From Ramazzottius varieornatus (lineage: Eukaryota; Tardigrada; Eutardigrada; Parachela; Ramazzottiidae), in assembly GCA_001949185.1 (NCBI GenBank), contig BDGG01000001.1, forward strand, positions 7,514,149-7,578,148: a stretch of 64,000 bases of DNA. Direction: 5' to 3'. The position numbers and the translations under genes are program-made. Each line of letters begins with the position of its first letter. Position 1 is the first letter of the stretch. Under the pieces are notes generated by a model. The model did no database searches. It saw only the letters and a program-made list of their open reading frames with translations, and was not told where the DNA came from. This document shows, one piece after another, positions 1-12,800 of the stretch.

Positions 1-1
1 C

Positions 2-688
2 ACATTTGGAAGAAGTTGGGAGAACGACACGGGTGTTTCGGACGAAACCAAGCTGGGTAACGAAGATTTGTTCGAGCGATGATGAGCTTTTTCCGCGAAT
101 GCGAGTGTCGCCTCTCACATTCTGCCAGAGCTTGATTTCTTTCTTCAGGGAAATCAGGTCACGGTCTCTCGCCGATTTTCCATTCGAGTCCCCTTCCCAC
201 TGGATCTTCGGGCAGTTGAAATCTCCTACGATGATGAGGTTACGACGTAGGAATGGTGGGACATGCTCCATCGACGAGCGAAGCTTAGTGAATACGTCAG
301 CGTCGTAGCTTGGTGCATAGATGACTCCGATCAGAACGTTCAAACGTAAACATATCAGCTTGATCCACATTACTTCCAGTCCATCCACTTCCAGGCTTGT
401 CATTCTGAGAGCTTGCAGATCTTTCTTCACGACAATGGCAACTCCACCACTCTTCTCCTTCTGACAACCTTCTCGATCTTTGCGGAAGAGGACGTATTGG
501 TCGAGGTCGGCAATCATACAATCAGGCGTTGACTGGTCTGCCCAAGTTTCGACCAGCGCGACGATATCCGCCTTCTTTTCTCGCATCCACCTCTTGATCA
601 CCTCGCTCTTGCTCCTGATGCCATTGACGTTTCCATAGAGGAATGACAGCTTCTTCCCGATTCCACCTGTAAACTTGAGTGGAGGCAT
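2..688 (-). mobile_element. LINE (non-LTR retrotransposon) ORF fragment, endonuclease domain
   Basis: Read on the minus strand there is one open frame from an ATG at 688 to the window edge, about 229 codons with no stop. It shows the hallmarks of an APE-type LINE endonuclease: NVNGIRSK near the N-terminus, VALVETW, GGVAIVVKKDL, GVIYAPSY, IIVGDFNCPKIQW (the GDFN metal/catalytic motif) and SSLEQIFVT near the edge. This matches the CR1/Jockey-like layout in which the endonuclease precedes reverse transcriptase; the rt part would lie beyond the left edge. The domain looks uninterrupted, so the copy may be fairly young, but only its 5' part is visible. Just upstream (690-735) the DNA is an A-rich run of GAATAAAA-like units. 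Confidence 0.85.
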
Positions 689-2170
689 CGAATAAAAATT
701 CGAATAAAAGGGTAAAAACGAATAAAAATTAAAAAAAAATTGCTGGACATGGCCGATGGGAACATGCTGGGCTCCTCACATATGACAGGTTGAACAAATG
801 CAGGATTCGCGCTAGTATAACACACATATAAATATGGTGGTGGAAAACGAACATATAATATATATTACAGTGCTGATCAGGACTCGCTTCGCTCGTCCTT
901 TAAAGGTCTGTCGAAAAGTCAATGTGTGTCGCAAATGGTGAAGCTTTCTAATATCGCAAACTCCGTTATGTAAAACGATGCGCGAGTTGACCGGGGTTGC
1001 CAAAAACGTTTTATTCGCAATCCTAAGCAAACTCCATATGCCTGTCACAAAGGGAGCATTGAGAAAACCATCCGACCACGAGAAAGACTGCCAGTTTTCA
1101 GAAATCTTCCGCAAAAAACATTGGCAACAACGGGGAGAGGGGTAAGGGGAAAGGGGGAAACGGAAAGCGGAAAGGGGAAAGGTGGTTCAGTGGACAGAAG
1201 AGCCTGATCCGTCATCCTCCTCATTTGTTTGCTCTTTTGCTGTTATCGCATTCGCTCGGCCTTCCCAGTGGTCAGGACCACTAGCTAGTTTACAGTACTC
1301 CCCATCTATTGCATGTGGTCCCACAAAACGGTCTCTGGTAATGCTCGTTGTTGACATTGATAATTCGTCGTGAGTGCCATTCCACCGCAGAGGGTGAACA
1401 CTTGCGGGACGAAGGAAGGAAATTTATTAGCCTCGACAATCTAGTCAACGGCCTCCTCGATGTTCAGAGGAATTACCAAAACTATATCAGGTATAAAAGA
1501 CTGCAAGGCACTGTGCGGCGGGACCTGGTTGGATTACCGATGGGTGACGGACGGCACCAGTAACGTGACTAAGTCCTGCCGTCTCTTTGTGTCCGTCATG
1601 ACTCATCTGGGATCCGAATAGCTCTTACTGAATCTTACGATCACATTCCAGCCCTTACATATTTGAAGATCTGCTTTACGGCTTCCGTTTTGTGTGCCGT
1701 CGGCCATACCGATTACGCGGCAAAGAGACGCAGGAAGTGACTTGTTACTGAAATCCTCGACAGAGCAGATGTAGCTCGGCTGTACAAATGGCTTTGCCGG
1801 CTTTCAGTCAACTTGGCGTACGACTCCGCCAGCTGTTTGACATAACGGATAGCCGGACTCAGCAAATAGCTTTGATTGGTTTTTGAACACCAGATTACAA
1901 TGAATTACGATCTTAATAAACATAACACGATCTTACGCGATGTAATATGTAATAAATAGCTGAAATATAATTTCCGGGTAGTTTCTATAGCACACATCAG
2001 GCTCGAAATCCGAATCAACCACGCACCAGAAAAGTTTTGGTGTTCGGTGGAATTTTCTTTGTAAAAAGAAATGGAGGAGATCTGGGTCTGAAACCGTCAC
2101 CGTTCTGAAGCCGGCTTAAGTTAGGCCGTTTGACATAACGGCTCCTGCGGCTAGTCGAGTCAAGCCGAGC
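689..2170. other. Non-coding stretch with purine-rich tract
   Basis: No coding region is convincing here. 690-735 is an A-rich GAATAAAA-type simple repeat. 1130-1185 is a G/A-only tract with many GGGG and GGGGG runs on the plus strand, able in principle to form a G-quadruplex or triplex. A short motif, TTTGACATAACGG, occurs near 1838 and again near 2129 beside the mariner insertion; its meaning is unknown. Confidence 0.5.
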
Positions 2171-2172
2171 TA

Positions 2173-3430
2173 TTAGGTGCGGAAGTATGACTTGTAACAC
2201 GTCAACTTCAAAAAATCATGGTTACACTCCCCCTTGTTTTATTGTCAGAAAGTTTTTTTCCTTTCACTCTACCAACTTTTAACCATTGTTTGGTGTTCTA
2301 CTGCTCTGAGTTTCTCAGCTCCGCGGCGAAGCAGGAATAATTTTGTCTCAATCGTTGATAACCAGATTTTTGGGTCCTTCAAGACTGAATTTTTTCGACG
2401 CATCCCAAACGGGCTAGGAGATATGCTCCATTTTTCGAAAGAAAGCAGCTAACCACTGTACTGTAGGAGATCGGGTAAGTCCTCTCCTCTCTGGAGATTT
2501 TCTGCTCGGAAGTCACCCCTACGGAAGACCGAAATTGGGGGCGGACAACAACGTACTCGGGGACATTGTTGAATCCGATTCTCCCCGAACTCCTGTAGAA
2601 TCCTTACGAGACCTTGAAGAGTCTCAGTTAATCCTTGCCGGACATTTAGACAAAGGGGGGAGGCAAAAGAATTAGGGAATCGGATAACCCCGTTTATCTC
2701 GCGTACCTTAGAAATAGCGCAGAGTTTTGCCCTTCCTTACTTTCCCGGTGTTGAACCTGAGCGTACCATTCTTAGATCGCATTGTCGCCAGTAGCAATAA
2801 ATGGGCTCTATACGACGTCCAGAAGCAAAAATTGGAATGTTTGAAAAGAGCGGAAGTACGGCAGAAAATTTCGAATCGAGTGCGGTACCAGAGAAAAATT
2901 ATGGTTACTGTCTTATCTTATAATCCAGACCGCTATAATATCCTCCTGATCGGCGTAACGATAGCCGCTAACTAGACCTCTCTGGAACGGGAAAGAATCA
3001 TAGAAAAGCTTGCCGTTAACTAAACGAAATTATTCGGTCGACTCACAGCACCACTGTTGCAAGTCAGCTCTAGAGTGCACACTGAACAAAGAGCTTCCGC
3101 AAAACTGCAGGAGGCGGGGCTGGAAACTCTCTTTCAATATCAGAAAGAGTGGACCTGATACTGAAGGATCATCACCATGTCGCAGAATTAAAGCACCTCC
3201 AGCGAGAAAGAAAAATTTCCTCCAGAGAGGCTGCAAAAGCTGGCTGCGAAGCTGGCTCTTCTCTTCCCTCATATTTCTACAGTTGAGCCACCGACGCGCT
3301 ACCGAAAGAATGACTGAAGTACCTTGCTAGTATAGGTGGATAACTTGATCAAAAATACCGAGGTTTGAAGTCAGGAAAATTATTTGAAAATCTTCGGAGG
3401 AGGAGTAACAAGTCATACTTCCGCACCTAA
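2173..3430 (+). mobile_element. mariner element, complete ends, inactive
   Basis: A 1,258-bp element is bounded by perfect 23-bp terminal inverted repeats beginning TTAGGTGCGGAAGTATGACT. The same sequence reads inward from both 2173 and 3430. A TA dinucleotide lies on each side (2171-2172 and 3431-3432), the target duplication expected of Tc1/mariner transposition. Size and ends fit mariner. The interior retains decayed mariner transposase in the same orientation (see separate entry), so this is a once-autonomous copy and not a MITE. Confidence 0.93.
2640..3330 (+). pseudogene. mariner transposase remnant
   Basis: Translated pieces in changing plus-strand frames follow the mariner transposase catalytic domain. 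They include a region like the RRLEIC helix near 2700, then PFLDRIVASSNKWALYD (about 2767-2817), a KIMVTVLSY piece near 2896, GVTIAAN near 2955, and LQEAGLETL near 3100-3125, which corresponds to the segment just before the last catalytic residue. Several stops and frameshifts separate them. The first catalytic aspartate (normally DEKW) reads SNKW, so even a repaired frame would lack it. The element is dead but was autonomous. Confidence 0.8.
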
Positions 3431-3432
3431 TA

Positions 3433-4549
3433 AGTCAAGCTACATCTACACTAGTCCTCGATAGCAGCGTAGGCCAGCTGAATTTTCATAGCTGGTCGCT
3501 CTCGTTAATACCGCGCATGCACATTTCATTCCGTCCTCATTATCACTTGTCATTTTTCCATATCGTAATTCATATAGGATACTTGACAGATCCCCGCGCA
3601 CTCGGTGCACCGGGAACGTAAGAACGACAGGTTAGTTCTTGATCGACTCCAGCGGGTCTGTCTTTTCTTCAGCCTTCATCTCATCGCGCTGTTGGGATAG
3701 CTTGCGCGGAGAGATCCTACAGGACATCTTGGACTGCTTTCTTTATTGTATTTCAATCAATCTCGTTGTAGTAATATTACACCAGCTTCTACGGTCGAGA
3801 AGATCCAGTGCGCCACTTGCAGCGCCATTTGGTACCAAATGTTACTGTTTTCACAGATGTCCTGCTGAGTTCAGGTCTTTCAGTGCTTGCTTGGCCTAAT
3901 TATTATTTTGTTCAACAGTGGGGGACAGTGGTGTATTGGTGACTTGGTATTCTGTGGCTCAAGACTGGAGTCCCGCGGAGCGAAAAGATAATTACGTCCA
4001 ATTGTCCTGTTCACTCTTTCGTGTTGATTCTAATGCGCGCACGCAGTCGTCGTTGGTCCCGATTGCATGATGGGATGCTCTGTCGATTGCTGTAGATGCG
4101 TTGGAGCAAGCTACGCTCATCAAGTTGGGCTTGTCTTTGCCTCAGTACGAGATTCAGTTGTTTCGCATAGCTTCAGCCAGCTGTTACGCAGAACCGAGCA
4201 CTCAAAGTGGAGATAATCGTTTGCGATGTCCGCCTTTATCGAGTACACTTTGAGCTTCAATAACATCAGACGATATCTGGCATCCAACCGCCCGAACTCC
4301 TTTGGGCTCGAAGAGGGCAGATTTGACTCTTGTGCATCGATCTTCATCTATCCACACTGATTACAATCCCCGATTGCTCTCTATCCAGAAAGTTGGATTG
4401 TTTCCGGGTCGCCATCCGTTCACGAGTCAGGAAAATACCCAAGACGTCGAACTTTCTAGTTTGGACGTTTCTTCTTGCTGGGCGAGTCAGCTGAGTCAGT
4501 TTGGTGAATAGTCGATCGGCATTGCTCTTGTTTGTCGTTTCGCGCGGAA
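3433..4549. other. Intergenic region upstream of the GPCR gene
   Basis: I see no coding region supported by motifs or splice structure. Several overlapping open frames at 4120-4520 lack any recognisable feature and probably represent 5' flank or untranslated exon of the downstream receptor gene. Confidence 0.4.
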
Positions 4550-7157
4550 ATGCTCGATACAGCTGGCGCGCTAAACTCGTCAGCTGGGAACACGACGTCA
4601 ACAGCTTCCTTCTCAATTAGCCCGATCGTCTCAACAAGCCTCTTGGTGGTAATAGCGCTTATATGGATCACTGCCTTCATCACAAACCTTTTCCTGTGTA
4701 TTGTCTTCACCAAGAATGTCCACCTGCGAACCAACTTCAATTTATACCTATTCAACATGACCATCGCAGATCTATTATTCGTTCTCTTATCCATGACCAA
4801 CTTCATGCTGTATATTTTCTTGGCATATTCTCCGCTGGGGTATCATGGTTGCACTTCGTGGCTATACTTCGACTGGATACTGTCCAGTGCGACGGAGAAT
4901 ACGATGATGTTGATTAGTTTAGATCGGGTATACTCGATCTACTGGCCGATCAGATACCGGAACCTCCAGTCGACTAATTACTCAAAGGTCGCCGTGGCCT
5001 GCATGTGGATATGGATTAACATTCTCATTCTACCTCCGTTGGTGTTGTCAAGAACAGATGGAACGGTGTCTGGAGGGATTTGTGGTATAGACTATGAGCG
5101 AGTAAAAAGCCGGGAAATGATCGCTGCCAGTGTGGTGCTGGCCTTTTGGCTGCCGGAAGCTGTCACCGTCCTTTCCTACACCATTATTGCCTTCAAGGCC
5201 AGGAACATCTTTCATTTGCCACACGAAAACACAAATGCGCCAGATGTTTCCCAAAGTAAGAATAAATACGTCCTATGGAGCTTAGCTGTTGAAGCAGCAT
5301 AATAAAGACCCGATCATGGTCGCATTGGTAAGGACCGGTGGGACCTGGAGACCTATAACGTTACAAGCTAACTTGGGAGCTCGGCAAACAGACTCGACAA
5401 AGATGGTTTTTCCATGTGGCGCGCTTTTCCGTTTTGGCTGGAGGCGCGAGCCGCTTGGGAGAGCGATTGGGTCGAACTTGTCTGCCGAGCACCACTACTC
5501 CTTGATAATGGAGGCCTGGTTTTCGAAGGGCTTTCAAGGAGTAGACGAACACTGCTAACATGAATGCACATTTTAGCAGAATTCAATCAACAGCCCGCTC
5601 GCACCAGCTTGCCACTAATAAAATCAAGTCTTCTCTTGGATGAATTAGTGTTTCATCCCAAACTGATTGTCCCTGGCATAAAATCCTTCTGGCCATCTCC
5701 AGAAAATTTTTTAACCAGGAATCTTCGCACGAAAAGTCCGGAGCGACGTTAAACTGGGGGAGGGGAGGGGGAAGAGTGAAAAATGCACCAACTTTTGCCG
5801 TTTCTTGGACGGTTTTTGAAAAAGTGTTTTCCGTCGATATCTCGCGGTACTGTTGTTAAAAAAATTAGGACAATTAAGAACCAAACTACAGGAAAAGAAG
5901 TTGGAAATACAAATCTGCCGTTCTGGAAGAGTGCTAGAAAACTTGCCAGAAACGATTTTTGCCGGCAAAACGACCAGATTCGACGCTTTTAAATCGTTGG
6001 CCTAGTTCTTTCGGACCCTTTCTACTCTTTCTCGACTCCCCCTCCCCCCCCTAACGGGACTGAGAGTCTGTTTGTATTCATCTAGACATGAAATTCCAAA
6101 CCTGGAGCTAGGCAGACTGTATTTGACCTGCGGCGGAAGGTTTTCCTCACCGGAAGTCGGGCTTGTCAAGTTTCCAAGCTGCTTGTCAGTGTAGCAGAAC
6201 GAATCATGGCTCAGTCAAAGCAGCTTGAGAATTTGTATCGAACAAGTGAAAGCATGAACAGGAATAAAGCAGTTCGAATTTTTCCTCGTTGATATGCCAG
6301 GTGGTAGCTAGTCGGTGCGAGCGGGGGTGTAGTTTGGCTTGAAAAGGGTTACTGTAATTTCCATGGATGCAGGAGATGGTGCACCGTATTTTTCGCGTAT
6401 CGTTACGTTTGGTCTCAAAAGTCAAAACACTAATGAAAATTTCCTTATGTTGCCTGATTTCTTCCTGTTATACAACGGCGTTCCGGCACAACAAGCTGCG
6501 GGATTAACCATCTTATCTTGATACTGTCCGACCGTATGTTAGCCTGGAGCAAGATCCGCAAAGAGTAAATTTAGCGCTTTTCTAGAAGTGCAGTGATCCG
6601 CCCATTTGCGCTGAACGATTTCCCGGTGTATTGACGTAAATTTGTCTGGCGGAAGTCTGCTCAACGGTTGCGAGAAGAGATGACTGATGCACCACGCTTC
6701 CGTTTGCTTACTACTCGCACATACCAAAACATCACACCGTACTCAGTCCGTGGGTTTGCTCTTTCCAGACAACGTCCTCCTACATGACCTTGATCGCGAT
6801 GGATCGTTACGACTTCCGATGGTAGCCGCTGACGAAGAAGTATCGCAAGGAAAGGGAGGACTTTCGCGAGTCAAGAGTTCCGCCAATCGGCAACAGAAAG
6901 AACGTCGAATGTTCCAGCTTTCCTTGTACCTGGCCATTGCGGTCTTCCTCTGTTGCGGACCGGTGGATTTCTACTACTTGTTTGCTGCCGTCAAGCCCGA
7001 GTGGGCCACCTTCCCCTTCTACCTGATCGCCAATCTCTTTAATTTCTTTCACTGCATATTGAACCCTGTGCTTTATGCCAGGTCGGTCGATATCAGGCAA
7101 GCCCTCCGGAACCTTTTCCCCCAACGACGTCCCGATCCGACCAAATCGAGTTTGTAA
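4550..7157 (+). CDS. Rhodopsin-family (class A) G-protein-coupled receptor, orphan
   Basis: Two exons, 4550-5255 and 6769-7157, join in phase 1 across a GT-AG intron to give 364 residues. The extracellular N-terminus has NSS and NTT glycosylation sequons. Exon 1 supplies five hydrophobic helices, including NxTIADLLF in TM2, a conserved Cys before TM3 (GCTSW) and a Cys in extracellular loop 2. TM3 ends in LDRVY in place of the usual DRY. Exon 2 supplies a basic third loop, TM6 with CCGP (usually CWxP) and TM7 ending NPVLY (the NPxxY motif), then a short tail. I start at the first ATG of the open frame. The ligand cannot be told; it could be a peptide or amine receptor. The gene is convergent with the SLC46 gene about 250 bases downstream. 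Its intron holds a foldback repeat at 5377. Confidence 0.88.
5377..5491. repeat. Foldback (MITE-like) element, single hairpin, in GPCR intron
   Basis: It opens with GAGCTCGGCAAACAGACTCG and ends with the near inverse TGTCTGCCGAGC. The inner stem has GTGGCGCGC against GCGCGAGCCGC around a TTTTGGCTGG loop. This is one of the best-preserved outer-end copies. Confidence 0.8.
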
Positions 7158-7409
7158 ACTTTTCTTGAGATGCTTTCAGATTCTCAGCCGCTGCGTGCGC
7201 CCCTTTTTTCGCACCTTACGCCAGGACCACATTTCTGCCTGAACCCTCTCCTGTATGGGTGCTCATTGGAAAACAGATCAAATTTACCGTTAAAATTCTA
7301 ATTTTGCTTTCATCCGATGGGGACCGAACAACTCATACCTAATGTGGAAGATTTACTCATAAATCGTCCGCCTTATTGGCGACAATGAGAATGGCCTTCC
7401 CGCCCATTG

Positions 7410-9464
7410 TTAGCCTTTATTCCCCACAACTTGATCAGCCGGTTCGCCAGCGTACGTAATCTTCCGTCGGTCCAGATCGATGTAACAGAATGCACACAAG
7501 GAGGCTATCATGAAGAAAGCAGCCAAGGCGAAGGAGAACCCCGGCCACCACATGACCGATCCGGCAAAGACCGACGTGAATACGAAAGCACCAAGAATGG
7601 GTACTACCGCTTGCAGCGCCGCGATGACTGACATCATCTTCCCGCGTTCGTCTTCATCCACCAGGTTTGACAACAGAGACCTGGCCGCCACGTACTGCAA
7701 GCCGGCCAGTGCTCCGACCACCGCCGATGCCAAAGCCAGCCATTTAGTGAAGGCGAAGCTAGCCACTACGTAGCCCAGAATGGCCGATGTGACACCGATT
7801 ATTCCAATGGCCGTATCTTTCAGGTTAAGAAGCCTTTTCAGGACAGGAACAGCCGCCATCATGATGATGCCGGTGGCGATACCGTTGACCGAGGTGAAGA
7901 CTGTGTAAGTGCTCAGTGTCCAGTTCAGCGGAGGATTCTCGAAGAAAAGCTGCTGGATGGAACCCACACCTGAAAAGCACAAGTGCACGACCCGAGTCCA
8001 TTTTGTCTGAGCTGAGGTCAAAAGTATGATTTAAATGCTCGCTACCTGACATGCAAGAAGCGGCAACAGTGGTCGCAATCAGAATCAGATGGATGTGTCT
8101 TCGAGTAAGTCCAACTCGTTCCTTCAGCAACATCTCCTTGTTTTCTCGCAGATTTCTCGTCGTGAACAGCTTCCGCCATTCGTTCCGTCGGAAGTTTCTA
8201 GCTAATACTCTACGATCTCGGATGAAGAATACGATGTAGAGAATGCAAAGCAGCAAGAGTCCGGCGTACAGCATGAAAGGATAGCCGAAGCCGTAGATGC
8301 CATACAGAGCGCCACCTACGATGCTCCCTATATTGGTGGACAAGGCATGCGTCCCGTCGAACACAGCCAGATTGATGACCAGCGAACCGGGTGTGCTATA
8401 ATCACCCATGAAGGCAAAGATGGCGGCTAGAGAGATGATCCAGCCACCAAAGACGGAAGAAAGGAGCGGGACGATGAGGATCCATGCTGGGTGGGAAGGG
8501 AAGTAGGCGAAGTAAGTGAGAAGGAGAGCGCTGAACAGCATACCGATGAAAGGGACCACCATGGGGATTTTCCTGCCGAAGTGATCACTCCACGAGCCTG
8601 TATGAATGAGTAAGTTGATCATTAAAATTTCAGAACATATTCAATGGATCCATTTGACTGAGATAAAGTACCGGAAAAGATGGCGATGAGTGCGCTGGGA
8701 ATGCTGCCGACGAGGCTGTTGAAGAACGAATAGTGTGAAGTCCATGCTGTGACGCGAGTGTTTTCCATTCGGAACATGTCGCTGGTAATGTTGTGGCAAA
8801 TTTCCGAGGGATAAATCAGCTGGTACTCGCAGACCTGCAAGTAGAAACAACAACTCATCGTCCCGGTGCAGAATTTCCTAATATTCTCTGAATTAATTTT
8901 TCGTACTACTACCCTGTCGACAACGGTCAAGTGGGAAATTCACTAAGGTATTTTTCTCTTCGACGCATTTAGTGATTGTGAGCTCCTACGGTATAAAATG
9001 GAACTTACCCGGGCTTTGAATAATTCGATGATGACAGGCCCAGCTAGCCCACTAGCCAGTCCAAAGAAGAAAGCAATGGGGGCCAACTGCAGTGAGGCAT
9101 ACAAGGGAGGTAGTCTGGAAACGGGGACGTTGGACCTTGCTGTGGTCGAGACGCCGTCCCCAAGAGTATCTTGTGACCGCCACTCATCGTCCCGGTCGTC
9201 ATCGCGCAGAGGCACACGTTGATAAGGGCCAGGTTGGTTAGCCGCTCCTCGTAGCAATGAATGGCTTTCTTGGGCTTCTTCTCGTGGCACATCGTTGGCC
9301 ACCTGTTGCTCAACATGAAGTTGAGGGTATCCAGCTAGGACCTCTTCCGCATCGTGCAGACTCTCGATGTCGGCAACTGGTGCGATAATGGATGCTGGAC
9401 GAGGTGGTATAACCACCACGGTTTCGTCGTTGCCCAGAACTCTGGGAGAAGTTGTTAAAGACAT
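7410..9464 (-). CDS. SLC46-type (proton-coupled folate transporter-like) MFS transporter
   Basis: Four minus-strand exons, 9464-9009, 8834-8672, 8597-8046 and 7969-7410, have all phases closing to 576 residues. The first about 120 residues are hydrophilic and cytosolic. Twelve membrane helices follow, with the MFS motif GSWSDHFGRK between TM2 and TM3 and the SLC46-typical DERGKMMSVIAALQA segment between TM8 and TM9. SLC46 proteins carry folates, bacterial muropeptides or drugs in symport with protons; the substrate here cannot be inferred. An AATAAA lies inside the last codons (the N-K of GNKG-stop), so the polyadenylation signal may overlap the coding end. The 5' end faces the 3' end of the GH31 gene on the same strand. 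Confidence 0.9.
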
Positions 9465-9882
9465 ATTGAGCTCCGTAGCTTATCCGAAAATCTTATGCTA
9501 TGTTATCGGCATTGTCGGGTTTGTCCATGTTTGCCTGACACAAACTACGCATCGATATGAGCAAAGCATCATTTCAAAGACCGAAGAAAAAGTCGTCAAG
9601 CGACTCGTCTTTGTTGATTACAGTGTTTGGTTTGCTCATTGTCTGCTGAAAACCCAGCAATTCACCGGAAGCCATTTGCAGAACGGCCAACTGTACCACG
9701 TGATGTAACGAAAACGTTAGTCATCATCACGTATTCCACTGTATAAAACGCAAACACACTCGATCCCGCATTCTGTTTTATTTGAATTTAGATCACAGAA
9801 TATAATACTGTACTCGAGCATCTATAAAATCTACTGGAATTTTTTTCCCGATGGAAAAAAACCCGCCAGTATTGATGTTTGG
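9465..9882. other. Intergenic spacer between two minus-strand genes
   Basis: This contains the promoter side of the SLC46 gene and the 3' flank of the glycosidase gene. A TTTATT at about 9777 gives AATAAA on the minus strand, a plausible polyadenylation signal for the glycosidase. No other feature is seen. Confidence 0.4.
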
Positions 9883-12800
9883 TTATTTCTGGCGGAAGAA
9901 GTGGAGGACTTGATCGTCCCGCACGTGAAAGTTATGGACCAGCGCAGGTCCTGTGTAGTCTTTCTGGTCAAGTTCATTTCGCCATCTTCCAGGCGGAATT
10001 TGTACGGACCGCGAACTGCTCTCTGGGTCCAGGAGCGGCGCCACCATCAGATCGTCTCCAACCAGGAACTGGTCATCAATATTCCATCCCGCTTCCCAGT
10101 CGCCGTCAATCCACCACATCGGTCGGACAATCGGGTAACCCGTCCTCGTAGAATCGATTGCGAGCTGCACAAACAGATCCACGTGCTTTGCCCGAAGGTT
10201 CATTAGCTTGAGTGCGTCGCTTGTAGCCGTCCCGCTGTATATCCATGGTGGAATGGAGAACTGGATACTCGGCATGAATACTGTGGCAGCTAACCAGCGA
10301 AGGAAGAGTTTCTCGCTTGGAAATTGGCTTTCTGAAAAAGAAGCGAATTCTAAAAATCACTGAAGAAATAAAATCGTCAACATTGGGAAAGCTTGAGGAA
10401 CAAACTCGGCCAGACCACTTTTCCAAGTGGCGCACATACCAGTAAATAACACTGCAAACGTGCGCCACTTAAGAAGCCAATCTTCTTGTTCTCCTGTAAC
10501 GCTCCCACACTGAAAATTACAACTAGCGTCCAATTAAATGAAGTTGAAATTCAGCCAGAGATCAAAAATTCCCCGGAACAGTTCTTTCCGATCAAAGTTC
10601 GAACTGACGGAAAAGCAACCCTTGTTGACGGTATGGTAGATAGGGAGGAATTACCTAACAGTCCAGACGCGAAATCACCCTCGCTGACATTTCGATAAGC
10701 GTTGCCTCCAATCATATCGGGCAAGACGAATGGGTAACCCAAGATACCAAAAGTCAGGGCGCTGGGGATCATGGTCCGCAGGCCGTTATCGTAGCCTTCA
10801 ACAGAGTCCTTGTCTAACATGCGGACAAATATCGGCTGATGTTGCGTGTGCAAACCGATACGGAATTCCAGACTGCTAACCATAGCCTTATTTTCCTCAG
10901 CGCAAACCGCGTCTGTAAACACACCAACTCAAAAGACCTATACTCAAATGAATGCGCGATTTAGTACTGACAACGCACTGATGTATGCTTTTCCGTAGTA
11001 ATCCGGGTTCACCGCGTCCTCGTGGAACTTTCGATAGTTCGGGGTCCAGCCAGCTTCACCGCCGTCTTGCTTGAACGATGTGATGTTATATCGATCTCGA
11101 AACTGCTCCAGTCGACTGAGGTACCATCGCGCAGCTTCCGGGTTGGTGAAGTCCACTAGTGCAGCAAGATGTCCCTGCCACCTGAAAGAACCTCACGCAT
11201 ATTGTCACGGGACTTCTCCGCATGTTGCCATTGGGTATTGCTTACCACCATGTCATGGCAGGTATACGACCATCTTCTCTCAGCACAAAGGAGCGGTTCA
11301 ACATTAGCAGTCCCTCGTTCATCGCCGACGAGTCGTGGTTGATGAACGGGTAGACCCATACCGTGACATTGTACCCATATCGATGAGCGTGTTCGATTGG
11401 GATACTCGGGTCCGGGAACTTGGTCAGGTTGAACGAGAAATCGCCGTATTTCAGCTGGTATCCATCATCAATCTCGATATTACTCGCGCCGAAACCCAGG
11501 TTGTGAATTCTGTCGATAAACTCGATAAGTTTGGGTTCGTCGATCGAGGTTTTGTAGCTGACCCACGTTGACCAGATAGGCCACCTAAAAGGTGGCACAG
11601 CGCTCAAGCACGATTACGGTGGTTCAAATTTCCTACATGGGACACTCCACAAACAATCTCGATTAGATGATTATTCCAAGTGGCGCACGTCTCCAATGCT
11701 GTTGGCAGAAACTGTGCGCCACTTGGAAAACCGATCTTGCCGAATTTGTTTTCCTAAGTGCCGCACCCTTCCAGCCAATAAAAATGGAAGGTTGCGCCGC
11801 TTGGAAAAACAACCTTGTCGCGTTTGTTTACCGAGGTTTCCTGTGGTCTTACCTGAACATGCCTTGGGAGGGAATACCGGTAGGGCGTGGCCAAGGGAGC
11901 GGGCTCACGTTCCCCAAAATACTCTTATGGACATGCTGGACGTTCTTGCCGACGCAGACGGTGTACTTTATTTGGAGAGACTTTTGCTGTGCCCGAACGT
12001 AGGGTGCGTGGAGGTACGAAGATTTCAGGCAGAGCTTACCGTCCCCCGTTGAATTAAAGCTGGTGTGGAGGGGTTGGCTCTTCGCGTCGTAGTCGACCCA
12101 CAGAGCCACTCCATCCGTGGATATCCAGTAAGGTTCCAGGACGCTGCCGTACTCCGTCCTATCCTACAATTCATCATAGAATTATGAAAATGCAAAGCTG
12201 GTGTCTACCGAAGGTACGCTGCATCGTAGGAAAATGGCGCATGTCCAGGCTTGTGACGATCTCTACGGCCCATGACAAGCAATTGCTGTACATCACCAGT
12301 GCGTATACCAGATCAATTGCAGGAAGTTACGCGATCGCTAAGATTTTTAACATTCTTTTAGACGAACCTGTAGAATATCCCCAGATACAAAAGGTCCCAT
12401 ATTCTTCCGTAGCTCCATCGGCCATCTCTGTTCGAACAACAGTCCTCCACCATACCATTTGCCCTGTCCCAGCTCTATACAGTCCGTCACTTCCGAATCC
12501 AGCGTACCGGTCCATGTCACCGTTGAACATTCAAACCCCTTCGCGTTCTCATAAGTCTTATGTTCAAAGGCTAGCGTAAAATTGTCATTTTCATTCGTCC
12601 ACACGTCATAGCACACCTTCGCCGGCCCCGGGTTCGAACAATTGGCGTAACTACGAAGACCTCCGTCGAAGCTGACTCCGAGGGTTAATTCAGCCATGTG
12701 GTTCTTCGTACTGACCGGCGACCTCAGCCTGAGTTTCATCGGCTTCGCCCCACCGATGGACAAAACTGCGGAGTTACCGACACCGAATGAGACCTCTTGA

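Noticed and set aside
1130-1185. G-rich tract as a promoter or origin element
   Set aside because: It is a simple purine run with no adjacent gene start. It is kept only as a low-complexity note.
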